NCBI GenBank assembly: GCA_004154925.1 | Contig: QJNS01000711.1 | Coordinates: 1-64,000 of the forward strand | DNA: 64,000 bases | Reading direction: 5' to 3' | Source of the DNA: Monosporascus cannonballus | Taxonomy: Eukaryota > Ascomycota > Sordariomycetes > Xylariales | In this document: piece after piece, positions 25,926 to 39,791 of the stretch | Layout: every line of letters starts with the position of its first letter | How positions within the stretch are numbered: position 1 is the first letter of the stretch | Program-made: the position numbers and the translations under genes | The notes under the pieces: generated by a model | What the model saw: only the letters and a program-made list of their open reading frames with translations | What the model was told of the DNA's origin: nothing | The model's database searches: none

Positions 25926-26709
25926 GCCTAGGGTCCGCATGAAAGGGATCCGGAACGCGGGGCAGTTCATGAGCTTCTTGGAATGTCTTGATGAGCGGCA
26001 GGAGGTTAGAGGGTGAGTGCTTAGATATCGAGACTAAGGGGCTGGTAAGCAGTGTTACACTGTGCTACCTCAACCTAGGATCTATCCGAAGATCTATCAA
26101 TACAACGTGTATAAGTGCAATTCATTATCCATGCTTTCCTAGAAGTCTCACCGTAAATGCTGTTCAAGTGGTTTAAGCAGGCAAAGCCAGTAGAGCTCAG
26201 AGCTCCTGTTTCAAATCTAAGCATTCGCCCTTGGTACACAACAAGTTGGGGCTCTGACGAACGGCGTCAAAGCAGCAATGCAAGGGACCAAGGTTTCTAA
26301 GGATAGCGGTATCGTGAAGGTCTCTTCCTCGCTACCATTGCTTAGGCGTATGATTCTGGTGCAGATATGCCATCCTCGCACCCGTACTACCTATCAATAT
26401 TTTGAGGCAGGGTCCACAGATATGATGCTACTGGCGCGAAAGGATAGTGGTTCTCTCGCCCTTCCATTCTGGGCCTATCGTTCACTGATCGCTGGTCCTG
26501 CGCCAAAAGATTGGAGCCATCCTGTATAACGCTAGATAGTGGGCTATGAGTCGCACGACGCCCCGCTCCTAATTCACACGATAGACGCATCAGTTATGAC
26601 TAGTCAGACAGCGCTCAGATGCGCCCGTCGTGAAACCAAACCATGATTAGGAGGACCCCCCTGAATCGTTAAACCGGGATCCAAGCTTCTACTGGTAACG
26701 CCCAAGTCA

Positions 26710-27225
26710 TTACATCCAGAGGGGCCATGCTGTTCCGGCCGTACCATCAATCTCCAGCGCACTTAGTGACGCCAAAATCGATAATTCGCTGTGTGCAACA
26801 CGTTCAAAGCCAGTCTGCAGTTCGTTTGTCTCCACCCCTAGAGTCTCAGTGACCTTGGGTGACACTGTCATATTAGGTTTGCATCGGCGGGTATACGCAA
26901 CCAGAAGGTGCTTGCCGTGAGCCAGCGCCTCTTGCCGAACTGCCAAGACGGCTTCAGGGGCGATGCTGCCGTTATCTGCGTTTTCTGCCGAAAGCTCCTT
27001 TACCTCGAGCCCCTCAACATGGAGAGTCGATGGCCATGCCAATAAGAGGCGCCCGCACCCGGCCCTCATTTGTTGGGCGAGCAGCCGGTGGCTGCACGAG
27101 CGCAGCATGAAGCACCATGTCATGCTGGCCTGCTCAGGTCCCCGGAGCATACTTACGCGCCCGCAAACCGGGACTCCGGATGCGGCGAGCATCTTAGCAG
27201 ACGCGAACCCGCCTACGGGGGTCAC
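26710..27225 (-). CDS. Uncharacterised ORF, 171 codons
   Basis: A single open frame on the minus strand ending with a TAA just right of 26,710. The middle part (LEVKELSAENADNGS, VLAVRQEALAHGKHLLVAYT) has a plausible amino-acid composition. There is no signal peptide, membrane span or motif that I recognise, and the plus strand also has overlapping open frames. It may be a gene fragment in the accessory tract, or chance. Confidence 0.25.
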   Translation of the reverse strand: MTPVGGFASAKMLAASGVPVCGRVSMLRGPEQASMTWCFMLRSCSHRLLAQQMRAGCGRLLLAWPSTLHVEGLEVKELSAENADNGSIAPEAVLAVRQEALAHGKHLLVAYTRRCKPNMTVSPKVTETLGVETNELQTGFERVAHSELSILASLSALEIDGTAGTAWPLWM

Positions 27226-28548
27226 GATGGACGATCCGAGAGGGGAACTAATATTACCCGTGTCGACGCGGGAGCCAACTCGGTGATCGAGCGAAACTTA
27301 GCGTGAATTCTTTGTCAGGCGTCTCACGTGGGCTAACTCCGGGGTACTCGTTTTCGTTTTCGTTAGAGGTTAGTGTCCATGGATTAACGTCAATGGAAAG
27401 TGATGAGCACAGAGCTCATTGCAAAATGCTTGGTGGCCCCTTTCCCCAAGAACATCCAGAAGCTGGAGCCTATCCCCCAGGAAAACCGTAAAGATATCTG
27501 CCGCTATTTGGACCTGTCGATCGGGGAGAACGATAAGCGTGGCCGCGTCGTCGACTCCACAACACTTTTCTCGTAAAGTATCCTTGATGTTATGGGTTCG
27601 TCATTCCTGGAGGTCGATTTGGATTACGTGAAGCCTGACTCGGTCTAAGAGCGGAGAGTCCACAGCCTCACAATGCGGCGACATGAGAGAAGGCTGTACC
27701 TCGTACGATACCTGTGAACTCGATCTTCCCCCTGAAGGCGAAACGGATAGCTCTGCTGTCCGCGAACGGTGTAAGTGGGTTCAAACTATCAGCTTCTTCC
27801 TCCCCTAATCTCTCAGCGCAAGCGAGTAATTTCCTGCTTGTTTTAGCGTACACATGATCCTTCAAGAAGAACGACACCTCTTGTTAATCAGAGAACCCTC
27901 CACGGTGAGGTTATTGACTGTTAAGATTGCAAGGACTGGGGTTCAGCTGTCTCCTTATGCCTTCTCGGCTTTCGCCTAAGGCACCGGATATCTGCATGGG
28001 ACGCCAGTTCACTCTGTTTGAAGCCAAAATAGTCCTGGCAGTGATATTTTCAACGTCCGGTTCAATGTGTCGAGTGGTCGTTTACTAGTGAGAATACAGG
28101 ATTCACCTTACGTGCTCCCGGGTCCGACAGTGTGGCTGGAGAGAATTCGCACATGATGCTGTTAACTCGAATATCGAAATGCATGGTACGGATTCACCGC
28201 CCAAAGCTAGCATGCGGAGTTACCGGGTGGCTATGTGGTAAAGGCATTTCACTCATCGGCGGATCAAACGGAGCAATCCCTAGAGGTCTAGAATGCCAGG
28301 CGGAGGTGCCTTAGACACAGTTTTCTGCTTCTTAGAATAACACTCAAGATGGCGGACCAAACAATGATAGTGCCAAGAGCCACAGCACACCCATTGACGC
28401 TATCAATTATGTTGTCCACCACCTTGACACTTTATATGATCGGAATTGCCCCTCTTGCCACGCGCACGGTTACCACACTTGCCCTCAACGTACTCCTGGT
28501 TGCTTCTGCTCGTCATTTTGGACAAAGTGAAAAGATTCTCCGTCGACC

Positions 28549-29355
28549 ATGGCCCACCAAACGAAGCTGCAATCTTTCAAGAATCGCGATTTCTTCCCTT
28601 CTTTCCGCGATTGTCCGGCTGACGAATGGGACGAACGGTTTTTCAGGGAGGATGAACCTGGGATCCATCGCAAGCAGTGGTGCCTACTTGGAGAGATCAT
28701 CCAAGCCGATACCTTCCTCCGCCTGCGCATCGTAGCTAAGGATTACAAAGGAGATCAATTCGTCGTTGCCTTCTACCCCGACGACGAGGATGACATGCCC
28801 CGCATCCTGAAGGATTTCAAGGTTGGCAATACGATAGCCATCTTCTATGCTGTGATCCACGGGTTTCTCGACCAAACTTGGGGCATCCGGGTCGAGAACA
28901 CAAACTCAGTTCTGGTGAGTACTTCTCTGGCAGAGGCCGAAAACGGTGCAATGCGTAGGGTGCTTATAGTTGATATGCTGACCTATATCACTAGATCATG
29001 CCACTCAAGGTGAATGAAGTCATGGCGATGAACAAGGAAGTCATCGAGTACACACCCGCCGAGGGAGCACCGCGGAGATGTCACACTTGTGGCGAGGCCA
29101 AGGAGGGACTCGACCGATGCGGAGAATGCACGCTATTCTCCTATTGCAATAGGGTAAGTCCGTTTGCCGTCCTCACACAGAAACTCGGTCCATGTATTGT
29201 CGGCTCCCAATACTGATCGGAAAAAGGAATGCCAAGCCAAGGCCTGGAATGAAAAGGGACACAAGAGGTTCTGCAAGGCTTTGAAGAACAAAAACGTGCG
29301 GGACATGCACTTCCTTGACTACGACAACAGTTCGGACTGTATCGCCTTCTCCTAA
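28549..29355 (+). CDS. MYND zinc-finger protein
   Basis: Three exons, 28549..28914, 28995..29153, 29227..29355, all phase 0, encode 217 aa. Donors are GTGAGT and GTAAGT. The ATG (ACCATGG context) begins MAHQTKLQSF. The N-terminal part (1-122) is a compact domain without a name I know (WCLLGEIIQADTFLRLRI, DQFVVAFYPDD, GNTIAIFYAV). It may be a small beta fold specific to fungal MYND proteins. The C-terminal MYND finger is complete: CHTCGE, DRCGEC, YCNR, ECQAKAW, HKRFC give the Cys/His pairs of the cross-braced two-zinc fold, and intron 2 splits it after YCNR. MYND domains usually bind proline-rich peptides in partner proteins. The target is unknown. The gene stands alone between transposon remnants. 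Confidence 0.85.
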
Positions 29356-30313
29356 GGCCGAGAGGGTGTTACTAGCTGCTCTGCACAGATATGAGAACTA
29401 GTAATGTCCTGCCATAGAGTGGCGCCTCAATTCGGCACTATTAGATTCGGCGACAGACATAACTGATGTATATCATACTTCTGTGGTGGAGTCTCGGTGA
29501 TTGTGCACTGAACGACTGAATAGCCCGAACCCCCCAACCAGTAATGGTACGTATGGGATTGGGAAAAGCTGGCGTAAATGCCGGCTCTACATGAGCCGAG
29601 GGCTTAACATCACTGGTTGGCGCGCAATAGACCGTCTCTGGCCGCAAATTGTGGCTGGGCTATTGAGAATAGGTCGAATGCCCTTGAGATTCCATACCAA
29701 GTGTGCATCATGGGGAGTTGGGAAACCGCACAAATATATTTAAACATAGTTGTGGGTAGTCGAGTTAGCCATTTTGACGGCTGGGCTAGGTAACCAACTA
29801 TTAAACCTAGTCGTACGGTTTATGTTGACAGTCGTATATGTGGGAATTGAGCAATAAGGTACTGGTCACGTCTGGTATTAACAAGGGTGAATTGCGCAAC
29901 CAAGTTGTATTATATGAGTATAGGAAAGGTGATGAGCGTATATATGCTTTTCGCGACTTAAGGCGCTTAAGGGTGTTTAAGACTTGAGCTGTTTAAGTCT
30001 ATTCCCGCTTAAGGGGTCAAGGCGCTAAGACCTTTGACTTCTTTGAGCCGGTTATGTGATGTTGAGTCCATTGCGCTCGGGGTCTTCCCTCGAGAGTCCG
30101 ACCGTCCCAGTATGAGCCTAGTTTGTTGGCTTATGCCATTTATTTCTTACTATTTAAATTTTTTAATGACGATATACTGAAATAATTTTAATTAAAAGCT
30201 TTCCAAATTATTTTAATGTCGCCGAAGAGCAGGTGCAATAAAGAAGTATCATTTTCATTATGAAGTTCTTTACGTAGCGTCCCGGGTTAGTATCTGTTTC
30301 CCTACCCCTTATT
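29356..30313. other. Intergenic, AT-leaning repeat-like DNA
   Basis: No gene. Around 29,950-30,020 variants of CTTAAGGCGCTTAAGG and GTTTAAG recur, and 30,130-30,230 is AT-rich, suggesting a small transposon relic, but no ends could be defined. Confidence 0.4.
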
Positions 30314-31459
30314 TCACATTACTGGTCTCCCTTCCCTGCACCCCTCAGGCCCACCCGACCCATGATTCTCAATCGTCGAACTTCCTGCTTTACGGCACTT
30401 TATGTCCTCAATTATTTTGTTATAATCCGTATACTTGATATCTAGCTTGAAACCCTTTGCCTTTAGCAATCGCGTCGTCATTACTGCTCCAATGGCCCCA
30501 GGATTATCGCGATCCATTGCCCGCTCCCAGTATTCGACATCCGGATCCCAATCTTGGACCTCCTCATCCGACTCTTCGGTGTTCTTCCATGCTTCGATCA
30601 GCTTGTCTTTGAAGCAGCACTGCGAGAGGTCGATAATGAAGGGAGACTGTGAGCGTTTGTCTACAATGACGTTCCGTGGCTCGCAATCGTCCATGAGAAT
30701 GCCACGCCTGTTGATATCATGCGCAGCATCGACGGCGGATTGCACGATGCCAGGCCATATCTTGTGGTCTGAAGGACTTAACGGCGAGGTGGCCAGGTCC
30801 CATAGACTATAGCCTGGAATAAGTCCCAGGAGAATGCCTTTGACCTCCAAGTAACGCGCCAATTGTGGCTGTTGCAGCAGGTCCTGGGGCACGTCGGGGC
30901 TCGGCAGGGCGAGGCGCACATGGGCGTACAAGCGCGGTATTGACCTGCCCTGGAGATCTTTCAGCCGCGCATATGTCTCGGTCTCGCAGTTGAAGTAGTC
31001 ATTACACTCCTGCCACAGGGCCGTCTCGTATTTTGCCCGGCCTTCCGGAGTGCCATCGAGGAGATGCCAAGCTTTCGGCATGATGAGTGCCGTCTTTTTC
31101 TCCTCCTCTAGTTCCCGCAGGAGAGGGACTATGTCTCCTCGCCGTACGAATGGCTGGAAGGCGGCTTCGTCTGCGGGTGTGTGAGGCACGTGCTTGCCCC
31201 GGATGCTCCGAAGATCTGTGCCAAAGCGACGGTCGTAGAGCTTGAGGACGGCACGGATATCGGAGCCGGATTTGGTGTTGATGGTGACATCCATAACGGG
31301 GGACATGGTCATGTCGAATGTTTTGGAAATAACTGCCGTGACTGACTGGGGGAAGGGCAGGTTGCAGCAGCAATTCTCCAGAACTTCCAGCTCCAGCGAC
31401 TTTCCTGGCTGATATGGCACAGGCGTGGCGTCGATGGACCTAAGCGGCATGTTGGCCAA
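30314..31459 (-). CDS. Degenerate protein-kinase-like protein
   Basis: A single exon of 381 aa starting MANMPLRSID. A kinase-like fold is suggested by an N-lobe-like strand with a Lys (IRAVLKLYD, about residue 73) and an aromatic/acidic segment with ETETYARLKDL. Then come a GILLGLIPGYSL hinge-like segment, a catalytic-loop equivalent GILMDDCEPRNVIV and an IIDLSQC where kinases carry DFG. The Asn of the loop is kept. The canonical HRD reads MDD and DFG reads DLS. Fungal genomes hold many such orphan aminoglycoside-kinase/protein-kinase-like genes, often near transposons. Whether this one is active is open. There is no signal peptide. A bZIP-type palindrome lies 362 bp upstream. Confidence 0.75.
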   Translation of the reverse strand: MANMPLRSIDATPVPYQPGKSLELEVLENCCCNLPFPQSVTAVISKTFDMTMSPVMDVTINTKSGSDIRAVLKLYDRRFGTDLRSIRGKHVPHTPADEAAFQPFVRRGDIVPLLRELEEEKKTALIMPKAWHLLDGTPEGRAKYETALWQECNDYFNCETETYARLKDLQGRSIPRLYAHVRLALPSPDVPQDLLQQPQLARYLEVKGILLGLIPGYSLWDLATSPLSPSDHKIWPGIVQSAVDAAHDINRRGILMDDCEPRNVIVDKRSQSPFIIDLSQCCFKDKLIEAWKNTEESDEEVQDWDPDVEYWERAMDRDNPGAIGAVMTTRLLKAKGFKLDIKYTDYNKIIEDIKCRKAGSSTIENHGSGGPEGCREGRPVM

Positions 31460-32476
31460 CGAGGGTAACGCATTGGTAACCTGTTTGCCTTGGCTTCACC
31501 AACATGTCTAAGTTGGACAAGGCGTATAAGTCCGAGGATCAAGAGTTGCCGACGACGCTGATGATATGCCGTAATGCTGGGAGGCCAGGATGGTAGCGCT
31601 GTGCGTCAAGATAGCTGCTCGCAAGTTCGTGGATCGGTAGCTACTGTATAACAACATTGGGAGCCGAAAAGATGTTGTATTTCGTTGGTGTATAGGAGCC
31701 CCAACGACTTGGGAGGAATTCCATATATGTCAAGGCTCTGACCACTGTCCAACTCTATTTTTGCCAAAGGGCTTGGTTAAAAATGAAACTTCTGATTAGC
31801 GGATAAGGAACTGGGTGAAGTTGCTGACTCAGCAATTCACATTCCACGCGCCACTACTCGTCACCTTACCTTGTTGGCTACGAAGAAGGGCCAACATTCC
31901 TATATTTTGGACATCATGAGCGTCGAGTCCCGGCCCAAGGCCTATGAGACCTGCGCAGCGGCTAATCACTGGCAGGGGTCAACGATGAGAACCATTCGAT
32001 GATAATGGGCCTCTTCATTACCCAGCTACAGTCGCAAAGGACATGGAGAGCAGGCCGGCCCGGACATCAAATGATCAAACGCTCGGGGGCCGAAGAAAGC
32101 GGCCAAAACAGAGAGACATGTTCCATCCACAGAACGTCAAGTGGGCTGAGTGCCTTGATGGTTCAGTATGCAGATCACGCTCCCTCTTGATCCTGAGCTA
32201 TGAAGGCGAGGCTTCACGTTGTTTTAACTTCTCGACTCGATGGGTATGGGTTAAGCGCGCGTTTGAAGGTTAGCTCGACCTCGACGGCCGGCCCTCTATC
32301 TCCAACAAACGGGTTGTCTGATTGCTACGCCGCAAAGAATGGGTATAAAACGATCAGTCTTATGCAGCCCTCGGTCAACGTCCATGAGAGCAGTGAGCAA
32401 AGTGTCTCACCAACCCGGAAAAATCAAATCACTACTCAATACTACTCCGTTGAACTTCATATATTCTCTTCCTAGC
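31460..32476. other. Intergenic region upstream of the kinase-like gene
   Basis: It contains the palindrome listed at 31,821-31,835. The frame 32,043-32,273 (MESRPARTSN) could be a first exon of the following plus-strand gene, but I cannot link it convincingly. Confidence 0.4.
31821..31835. promoter_or_regulatory. bZIP-type palindrome TTGCTGACTCAGCAA
   Basis: A 15-bp palindrome (apart from its central base) centred on TGACTCA, the AP-1/GCN4/CPC1-class core with the extended TGC...GCA flanks. It lies 362 bp upstream of the kinase-like gene start (31,459, minus strand). A site of this length could occur by chance only rarely, but function is inferred. Confidence 0.45.
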
Positions 32477-33580
32477 GCTGCCAGGATACTGTCAACTCGA
32501 CAATTCCTCCAGCCCGGCGTCCGGAGTCGGTCAAGCTCTCCAAGAAAGACAGGGAAGACCTCCTAGTCTATCTGGAGAATGCCAATGGCAACCATATCAG
32601 TGCTCCCTTGTGGGGCACCCGATGGACGGCCACGCGTGGCGAAACACGATCATCTTCGAAAAAACACCTTCCACATTGGAATTCGCCACGTCAACGGCAG
32701 GTACTATTCCTGCATTCTTGTTCGAACAGTGCAGTATGGCGACCTCCCTGTCGAAGGCACCATTCAAGACTGGGGCACCAGTACTCCGAGTTTGGATGAA
32801 GTTCTCGCACACTACCAGGCGCTGTTCGACGTCCAGCCTCCTTTGAGTCGACCTGGACGTGGTCCCAACAGAGACTACGACGATAACGATAATGGTAACG
32901 CCCGTGGCAGCGGATGGAAGAAGGAGGTCATGAGGGATGACTACGGCGGATACTTTTACATTGGTGTCGTGGAAAAGGGCCCCCCCTTTTCTGTTGGGCA
33001 GCAATATTGGAGCTCAAGAGCCCTATATCAGTGGATCACCCACAACAAGTGGGATCAACGCTTCCTAGCTTCCTACAAGTCAATATAACCTCAAGAGCTG
33101 TGCAGCTGCTCCTTAGTAAGTGTGACAATTGGCGAAGATGACGAGTATCATGCCTGCGACTTCCGAGGCAACAAAATTGAGACGACAGACAAGAGGACTG
33201 GATACCGGACCTCGAATCCTCGTGGCATAGTCCTGGTCTTTGTCAACTCTCAGAAACAGACGTATTATTACTACCACGGAAGAGCACAGCTCTGCTCGTT
33301 GAACAAAGATCCTAAGTCCGGGACTTATTATGTCGTCGATGACAAAGGCAGGGAGCGGGATGCTCAGTACGTGGGGAAGATGCCTCGGCGGATCGGCAGC
33401 AGACAGTCTGCGTCTCGGAGTAGCCAGGGGCAGTCACCTGCCTACGGCTCCAGCTTGACTTGCGGCTCCAATTCGGCTTACGGATCTTCTTTTAGGCCCT
33501 CGCAAGTCAAGTGTCTTATCGACCCCAAGTCCGGCAAAAGATACTATGTTGGCGACGACGGCAAGAGCCATTGGGTGTAA
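32477..33580 (+). CDS. Uncharacterised protein gene, probably disrupted
   Basis: Coding-like text runs through about 32,485-33,580 but not in one frame. Block 1 (about 32,530-32,660) reads ESVKLSKKDREDLLVYLENA and SAPLWGTRW. Block 2 begins NTFHIGIRHVNGRYYS in the next frame, and the switch falls at an A6 run (about 32,659-32,664) where removing one base would join the frames. Block 2 ends SYKSI at a TAA (33,086-33,088). Block 3 follows in the same frame as block 2 (TIGEDDEYHACDFRGN, QKQTYYYYHGRAQL) to a stop at 33,580. The TAA may be skipped by a 57-bp intron (33,049-33,105, donor GTGGGA, acceptor GCAG) that keeps frame. The protein is rich in Tyr and Gly, with two PKSG-x-YYV-x-D repeats (KDPKSGTYYVVDDKG and IDPKSGKRYYVGDDG). 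No family was recognised. Confidence 0.45.
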
Positions 33581-33644
33581 AGAGGTCCTAGTATTCTTTG
33601 GCCGAGTAATAGTGTTTATTAACCTTTCGTAATCACAAATAAGT

Positions 33645-33894
33645 AATGTTAAATTAAAGCCGTGTCCAAAGAATTCGCTTTGTTAATTTCTAAAGGCGCA
33701 TATTAAAACGTGGAAAACGGAACGGAAAATATATAATTTGCTATGTAGCCTTATTTTTAAAGTTTTGTTGTTTTTATAAAGGGTCTTCTCAAACGGTTGA
33801 GTTAACACAACAAACCCGTCAGGTTACTCTTCGATCGAAAACTCTAGCAACGGCTGCGCTACAGGCGCAGCTACAACTTCAAAAATAGGGCCTG
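33645..33894 (+). repeat. Transposon end, copy B
   Basis: A second copy, in the same orientation, of the repeat at 25,125-25,370. It shares GGAAAACGGAACGG, GCCTTATTTTTAAAGTTTTG, a GC-rich hairpin near the end (GGCTGCGCTACAGGCGCAGC) and the terminus CTTCAAAAATAGGGCCTG. The differences from copy A are largely transitions. Each copy retains C/G at some sites where the other carries T/A, so neither is the simple parent. Confidence 0.7.
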
Positions 33895-33941
33895 ATCTTG
33901 GTAAGGTAAAAGTCCATTCTTAAAGTCAAATAAAATGCCGG

Positions 33942-34463
33942 TTAATAGTTCCCCAAGTTCCCCAGGTAGTGAGTCTGCCACTGGCGCTGCAAGAGATACA
34001 ATATTCCGACACATAAGTCACAAGTCTCACTTACCTCCCAGCGCGCGAGGTCAGCGACGCGGTTCCATTTCTTCTTACGCTCGTCACTGACCAGGAATTG
34101 GACCACCCGCCAGACGAATTCCACGCCACGCGAATCGGCACGGTCAGGGAAGTCATATATGAGCCCTTCGAAATATTCCCTGTAGTCGCCGTGGCGCCGA
34201 GAGAGGGGAAAGAGGCTACGGTCACATTGTAGGCAGGGCGGAGGTGCTCTCGGGTAAGCACGTAGGTAGCCACCACAGTATACGCCAAAGGCAGCCTGGA
34301 TATTATCGCTTCCCAGGAGTTCTTTCGCCTTCCGTTTACTGTCTAGCCGGAGAGATCTGCTGATATACTTTAGCGTGGCCGCTTTGAAGACGCGAGGGTC
34401 TGTTGGTAGGGTTAAGAAACCCGGGGCAGGAAGCATGGTCGTCATTACTGTCACCGAAGTCAA
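33942..34463 (-). CDS. Uncharacterised ORF with one intron, possibly damaged at its 5' end
   Basis: Model complement(33942..33986, 34035..34463). The 48-bp intron (donor GTAAGT, acceptor TTGCAG) is in frame, so the unspliced frame is also open. Readable parts: PRVFKAATLKYISRSLRLDSKRKAKELLG, written in two parts as PRVFKAATLKYISR and SLRLDSKRKAKELLG; YREYFEGLIYDFPDRADS; and FVWRVVQFLV. Upstream, another frame (34,336-34,551: MFPQKEISPLFNITAQ, SGIDQEFDFGDSNDD) looks coding and would join this one near 34,405 if one base were absent. The gene may therefore be frameshifted. No family was recognised. It abuts transposon copy B. Confidence 0.35.
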   Translation of the reverse strand: MTSVTVMTTMLPAPGFLTLPTDPRVFKAATLKYISRSLRLDSKRKAKELLGSDNIQAAFGVYCGGYLRAYPRAPPPCLQCDRSLFPLSRRHGDYREYFEGLIYDFPDRADSRGVEFVWRVVQFLVSDERKKKWNRVADLARWEVSETCDLCVGILYLLQRQWQTHYLGNLGNY

Positions 34464-38720
<4,257 letters not shown>

Positions 38721-39575
38721 AGAAGTTTCGGTTTACGACATGCTTTAAAAATGGGGTTCCCGGTGCCATGGTTTGCTTTTGGGTTTTGTATGTATATACC
38801 TGAGCGCTCTATATTTTTAGAGAGCGTTAGAACTGTTTATATAAACAGCAGCGAATATCCTGGCATCCGCAGCCTCCGGATATGGGTCACGACTCACCTT
38901 CGGCTGCCAAAGTCACCAGACCTACGTCCCGGGGATCATAGACCCGAGAGCCCAGCGGTCTATAAACAGAGCCTTAAGACGCATTAAATGTCTTATGTTA
39001 CTGTGTTGTAGAACAGACTATCACCTCGTGAATCCAAAGACCCCAACTATAATCTGAATGTTCTTAATGCGACATGTAAGGAAATTCCATAAGGAAATTC
39101 CATAAGTCGAATTGGGGACTGTGACTGTCTGCAGCCAGTACGTTATGTTCTGTAACCACCGTTCTTGGACGGGCTAGACACGCTCCTATTGGTCCCAGCA
39201 TAGCATACCCGTTCAGCGGCTCAACAGGAAAGGCTATAAGTTCAGAAATGTCTGCGTCACTATATAATAACGCGCTTCCTCGCTAGGGAGCAAATTGCCT
39301 TTGTCATACGTAGCTGCATACATACCCTGCCCCTTAACCCCGGTCCCCTTTGGCCTCCATTCCCCCTTATATCCCCTTTCAACGCAATTACTCAAGCCCT
39401 CATTCGAGCCTACAAACCACGCACTCGTGAAAGTAGGATCCAAAAAGAAGAGGGAAAAGTTCGCGTACCCACATTTCCCAGACAACAAACAGAGAGAGAG
39501 AAAGAGAGAGAAAGCTTACAGGTCACGCACACAGACACACTCCCACAACCCACAGCAACAACAAAGATATCAGTC
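38721..39575. other. Intergenic, ARG5,6 3' region and upstream of small ORF
   Basis: It holds the hairpins at 38,803-38,848 and a 13-bp tandem duplication (AAGGAAATTCCAT twice, about 39,079-39,104). A TATA-like TATATAATAA at 39,261-39,270 lies about 310 bp before the small ORF at 39,576. A GA-rich stretch (39,488-39,513) precedes that ORF. Confidence 0.5.
38803..38848. repeat. Two adjacent hairpins downstream of ARG5,6
   Basis: A short hairpin (CGCTCT, loop, AGAGCG; about 38,805-38,826) is followed by a perfect 16-bp palindrome CTGTTTATATAAACAG (38,833-38,848). They lie about 85-130 bp past the stop and may be part of the 3' UTR or a polyadenylation region. Confidence 0.6.
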
Positions 39576-39791
39576 ATGCCGTCCCAACGCAACGCAAACG
39601 CCACCGCCGCCGCCCGCTCCGAGGACAGGACCGACCGAACCCGCCGCCCGCGATGGGCGCGCCTCCTGCGCCTCGCGCTCCTCTGCGTCTTCTGCGGACC
39701 GGACGTCGTGCGCGGCGACCAGCACACGGGGGGCCGGCCGGCGGCCAGGGAGCGCGGCGAGCGGCACTTGGCGAGGCATGGGCATCGTTAA
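39576..39791 (+). CDS. Small protein with one hydrophobic segment
   Basis: 71 codons. GC3 is very high through the frame, unlike the flanks, which argues for real coding. The product is MPSQRNANA, then an Arg-rich stretch (DRTDRTRRPRWAR), one hydrophobic segment LLRLALLCVFCGP, then a charged tail ending RHGHR. The topology suits a signal anchor or a small secreted protein with a long n-region. The start has a favourable context (CAGTCATGCCG) and follows an A/C-rich leader. No family is known to me. An intron extending the frame beyond the TAA cannot be excluded. Confidence 0.45.
   Translation: MPSQRNANATAAARSEDRTDRTRRPRWARLLRLALLCVFCGPDVVRGDQHTGGRPAARERGERHLARHGHR

Larger units (their letters stand above)
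25379..28548. other. Gene-poor accessory tract with coding remnants
   Basis: Normal composition resumes at once after the transposon end. The tract contains a GC-rich coding-like fragment (25,577-25,925) and one open frame on the minus strand (26,710-27,225), listed separately. Nothing else was recognised. 28,349-28,548 is the upstream region of the MYND gene, with a TATA-like TTTATATGA near 28,431. Confidence 0.55.
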
